From Roseobacter sp. HKCCD6576-2 (GTDB lineage Bacteria > Pseudomonadota > Alphaproteobacteria > Rhodobacterales > Rhodobacteraceae): DNA of 64,000 bases. Below are positions 62,177-64,000 of this stretch, piece after piece; the stretch's first letter is position 1; the number at the start of each line of letters is the position of its first letter. The notes beneath the pieces were generated by a model. It was not told the DNA's origin, searched no databases, and was given only the letters and a program-made list of their open reading frames with translations. A program made the translations under genes and the position numbers. Location of the stretch: assembly GCF_013179285.1 (NCBI RefSeq), contig NZ_WVNW01000005.1, forward strand, positions 1-64,000. Direction: 5' to 3'.

Positions 62177-62860
62177 ATGATCGAGGTTCAGGATTTGGGC
62201 AAAAGCTTCACGCTGCACAATCAGGGCAGCGCGGTGATCCCCGTTTTGGAGGGCGCTGGCTTTGTGGTCGCGCCCGGCGAATGCGTCGCGCTGACCGGGG
62301 CGTCGGGGGCGGGCAAATCCACCGTGATGCGCATCCTCTATGGCAATTACCTGGCGCAAGCGGGCCGGGTGGTGATTGGCGGCGTTAACCTGACGCAAGC
62401 CGAGCCGCGCGATATCCTGACACTCCGGCGTGAGACGCTTGGCTATGTCAGCCAGTTCCTCCGCGTCGTCCCCCGGGTGCCAACGCTGGAGGTTGTGGCC
62501 GAACCTTGCCTGGCCATTGGCATGGACGAGCACGATGCCTTTGACCGTGCCCGGGATTTGTTGGCGCGGCTGAACATCCCCGAACGGCTCTGGTCGCTTT
62601 CGCCCACCACCTTCTCGGGCGGGGAGCAACAGCGGGTGAACATCGCGCGCGGCTTTGCCCATGGCTATCCGGCGCTTCTTCTGGACGAGCCGACTGCCAG
62701 CTTGGACCCGGAAAACCGCGCGGTGGTGCTGAGCCTGATCGAGGAGGCGAAGGCCCGCGGCGCGGCGATTGTCGGCATCTTCCATGATGCACCGGCCCGC
62801 GCCCGGATTGCCGATCGGGAGATTGATGTCAGCGCCTTCACCCCAAGGCAGGCCGCATGA
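62177..62860 (+). CDS. phnL: phosphonate C-P lyase ABC-type subunit PhnL
   Basis: A 227-aa ABC-type protein that works with PhnK on the C-P lyase core. Walker A is GASGAGKST (about residues 42-50), the signature FSGGEQQRVNIARGF (about 147-161) and Walker B LLLDEPTASLD (about 166-176). SPTTFSGGEQQR and CLAIGMDEHDAFDRARDLLARLNIPERLW are family-type. Spacing to phnK is 12 nt; it overlaps phnN by ATGA. Confidence 0.95.
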   Translation: MIEVQDLGKSFTLHNQGSAVIPVLEGAGFVVAPGECVALTGASGAGKSTVMRILYGNYLAQAGRVVIGGVNLTQAEPRDILTLRRETLGYVSQFLRVVPRVPTLEVVAEPCLAIGMDEHDAFDRARDLLARLNIPERLWSLSPTTFSGGEQQRVNIARGFAHGYPALLLDEPTASLDPENRAVVLSLIEEAKARGAAIVGIFHDAPARARIADREIDVSAFTPRQAA

Positions 62861-63402
62861 CACAAGGACGGTTCATCGCGGTCGTTGGCCCCTCGGGCGT
62901 TGGCAAAGACAGCGTGATGGAGGCGCTTTGTGCAGCCCGGCCTGATCTCTATCGGGTGCGCCGGGTGATCACCCGCGCCGCCGAAGCCGGCGGCGAAGAT
63001 TATGAGCCGGTCAGCCGAGAGATGTTTCAGACCCGCGTCGCCAACGGCGATTTCGCGCTGCATTGGGAGGCGCATGGTCTGTCATATGGTATCCCATCTG
63101 GCGTCGCCTCGCGCCTGAGCGCGGGCCAAGACGCCTTGGCGAACCTGTCCCGCAGCATGTTGGGCACGGCGGCCAGCGTGTTTGCCGAGGTGCATGTGTT
63201 GTCGATCACCGCATCGCCAGAAGTTCTGGCGCAGCGTTTGGCGGATCGCGGACGAGAGACGCCAGCGGATGTTGCTGCCCGGCTGGCCCGGACCGCACCA
63301 CCAATGCCGCAGGGCGTTCGCGTGACACAGATCAACAATAGCGGCGCACTCGCCGACAGCGTCGCCACGGCACTTGCCGCGCTTTACCCGGCCAAGGTGT
63401 AG
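62857..63402 (+). CDS. phnN: ribose 1,5-bisphosphate phosphokinase PhnN
   Basis: A 181-aa P-loop kinase that turns ribose 1,5-bisphosphate from phosphonate breakdown into PRPP. Walker A is VGPSGVGKDSV (about residues 10-20). RVRRVITRAAEAGGEDYEPVSREMF (about 33-57) is the guanylate-kinase-like substrate region, and LADRGRETPADVAARLAR a lid-type helix. It overlaps phnL by ATGA, and its end overlaps the convergent DUF1045 gene by 19 nt. phnM is not in the window. Confidence 0.93.
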   Translation: MTQGRFIAVVGPSGVGKDSVMEALCAARPDLYRVRRVITRAAEAGGEDYEPVSREMFQTRVANGDFALHWEAHGLSYGIPSGVASRLSAGQDALANLSRSMLGTAASVFAEVHVLSITASPEVLAQRLADRGRETPADVAARLARTAPPMPQGVRVTQINNSGALADSVATALAALYPAKV

Positions 63403-64000
63403 CGGTGGATGAGATGAAACCGTCCATCCTCCGCCTCGCCCATCAAGGCCAGAGTGTCGATCACGTAGGGCCGTTCCAGAACCGGCGCGAGATGATCCGA
63501 CAGACGCGCGGCCAAGGCATCGGCCTCCACCTCGGGCAAGCGACCGCTGAGCGTCAGGTGGAAGCGGAACTCCTCCAACACGTAAGGATAGCCCCAGGCG
63601 GCCAGCATCGCCTCCTGCCGGGCGTTGAGGCCGGATGTGCGACGGCGCGCCAGTTCGGCCTCGGTCGGCGGCGCACGGAAGCGGTCCAAACCTTTCACGA
63701 CCGCGCCTGCGAGCGCAGCCAGGTCCGGCGCGGGGCCGTCGGGCACCAGCGCCACAAACCCGCCCAAGCGCCGCACGGTCAGACCGGGAAGCTCAACTGG
63801 GGCGAGGCTGGCAAGCAAAGCCGCCGCCGCGTCTTCCAGAGCCGCCCGCGTGGTTCCCTCCGCCAAACGGAACGGCGGCTTGATCGTGCCGTGAAAGCCG
63901 TATTTGCGGGGCGTCGCTGTCAACTCTGCAACCGGCCTGGGCAAATCGTCCAACATCGGCTGCGCCACCTCTTGCCCCGAAACGGCATCCCAACCCAACC
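63384..64000 (-). CDS. DUF1045 phosphonate-operon protein, 2H phosphoesterase-like (5' end beyond the window)
   Basis: At least 205 residues, running off the right edge so the start is missing. Two H-x-T motifs, HGTIK (near visible residue 36) and FHLTLS, mark the 2H phosphoesterase fold. The family (DUF1045) is regularly found with C-P lyase operons. It may hydrolyse the 1,2-cyclic phosphate left by PhnJ, in the role PhnP plays in E. coli; no phnP is seen here. It converges on phnN with a 19-nt overlap. Confidence 0.85.
   Translation of the reverse strand, partial: LGWDAVSGQEVAQPMLDDLPRPVAELTATPRKYGFHGTIKPPFRLAEGTTRAALEDAAAALLASLAPVELPGLTVRRLGGFVALVPDGPAPDLAALAGAVVKGLDRFRAPPTEAELARRRTSGLNARQEAMLAAWGYPYVLEEFRFHLTLSGRLPEVEADALAARLSDHLAPVLERPYVIDTLALMGEAEDGRFHLIHRYTLAG

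Overview
The window looks like a chromosomal segment of a marine alphaproteobacterium of the order Rhodobacterales (Roseobacter group). Support comes from the high G+C, the heterotetrameric sarcosine oxidase operon soxBDAG, a complete C-P lyase core operon, Rhodobacterales-type small proteins, a Flp/TadE-like pilin, a Hint_2 protein and typical intergenic hairpin repeats. No rRNA, tRNA, CRISPR array or insertion sequence was found.

Layout. 1-0.8 kb: a lower-G+C cassette of unknown genes, cut by the left edge. 0.8-2.5 kb: hairpin repeats, a DoxX-like gene and a 1.16-kb gap containing what looks like a large plus-strand structured RNA with about six 35-nt units and a terminator-like end. 2.5-7.4 kb: small proteins, an esterase, a pirin and glutamate dehydrogenase. 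7.7-10.6 kb: three TadE/TadG-type genes. 10.7-15.7 kb: sarcosine oxidase soxBDAG, then a convergent pilin-like gene. 16.3-20.3 kb: dnaG and rpoD, with a cluster of GANTC sites between them. 20.4-26.6 kb: an orphan AT-richer gene, YigZ-like and HlyU-like genes, radC, meaB and hrpB. 26.7-30.0 kb: a DUF2235 hydrolase overlapping an orphan molybdenum hydroxylase large subunit. 30.2-41.4 kb: valS, two aminotransferases, ygfZ, ogt, yghU, a DUF1801 gene and ileS. 41.9-48.8 kb: a Hint-domain protein, a DMT exporter, a GNAT enzyme, a cyclic-nucleotide-domain/thioredoxin-reductase fusion and the YcjF/YcjX pair. 48.9-52.9 kb: truA, a flavoprotein-SelD fusion and mnmH, which together suggest selenium modification of tRNA. 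53.0-56.6 kb: a beta-hydroxyacid dehydrogenase and 5-oxoprolinase genes pxpBCA. 56.6-64 kb: phnF, then divergent phnGHIJ, two embedded non-core genes, phnKLN, and a convergent DUF1045 gene cut by the right edge.

How the genes work together. Several blocks let the cell use dissolved organic nitrogen and phosphorus: sarcosine and glycine-betaine breakdown (sox), 5-oxoproline recycling to glutamate (pxp) beside glutamate dehydrogenase, and phosphonate use (phn). The most unusual points are the structured non-coding region at 1.7-2.3 kb and the NIPSNAP and alpha/beta-hydrolase genes translationally coupled inside the C-P lyase operon between phnJ and phnK.
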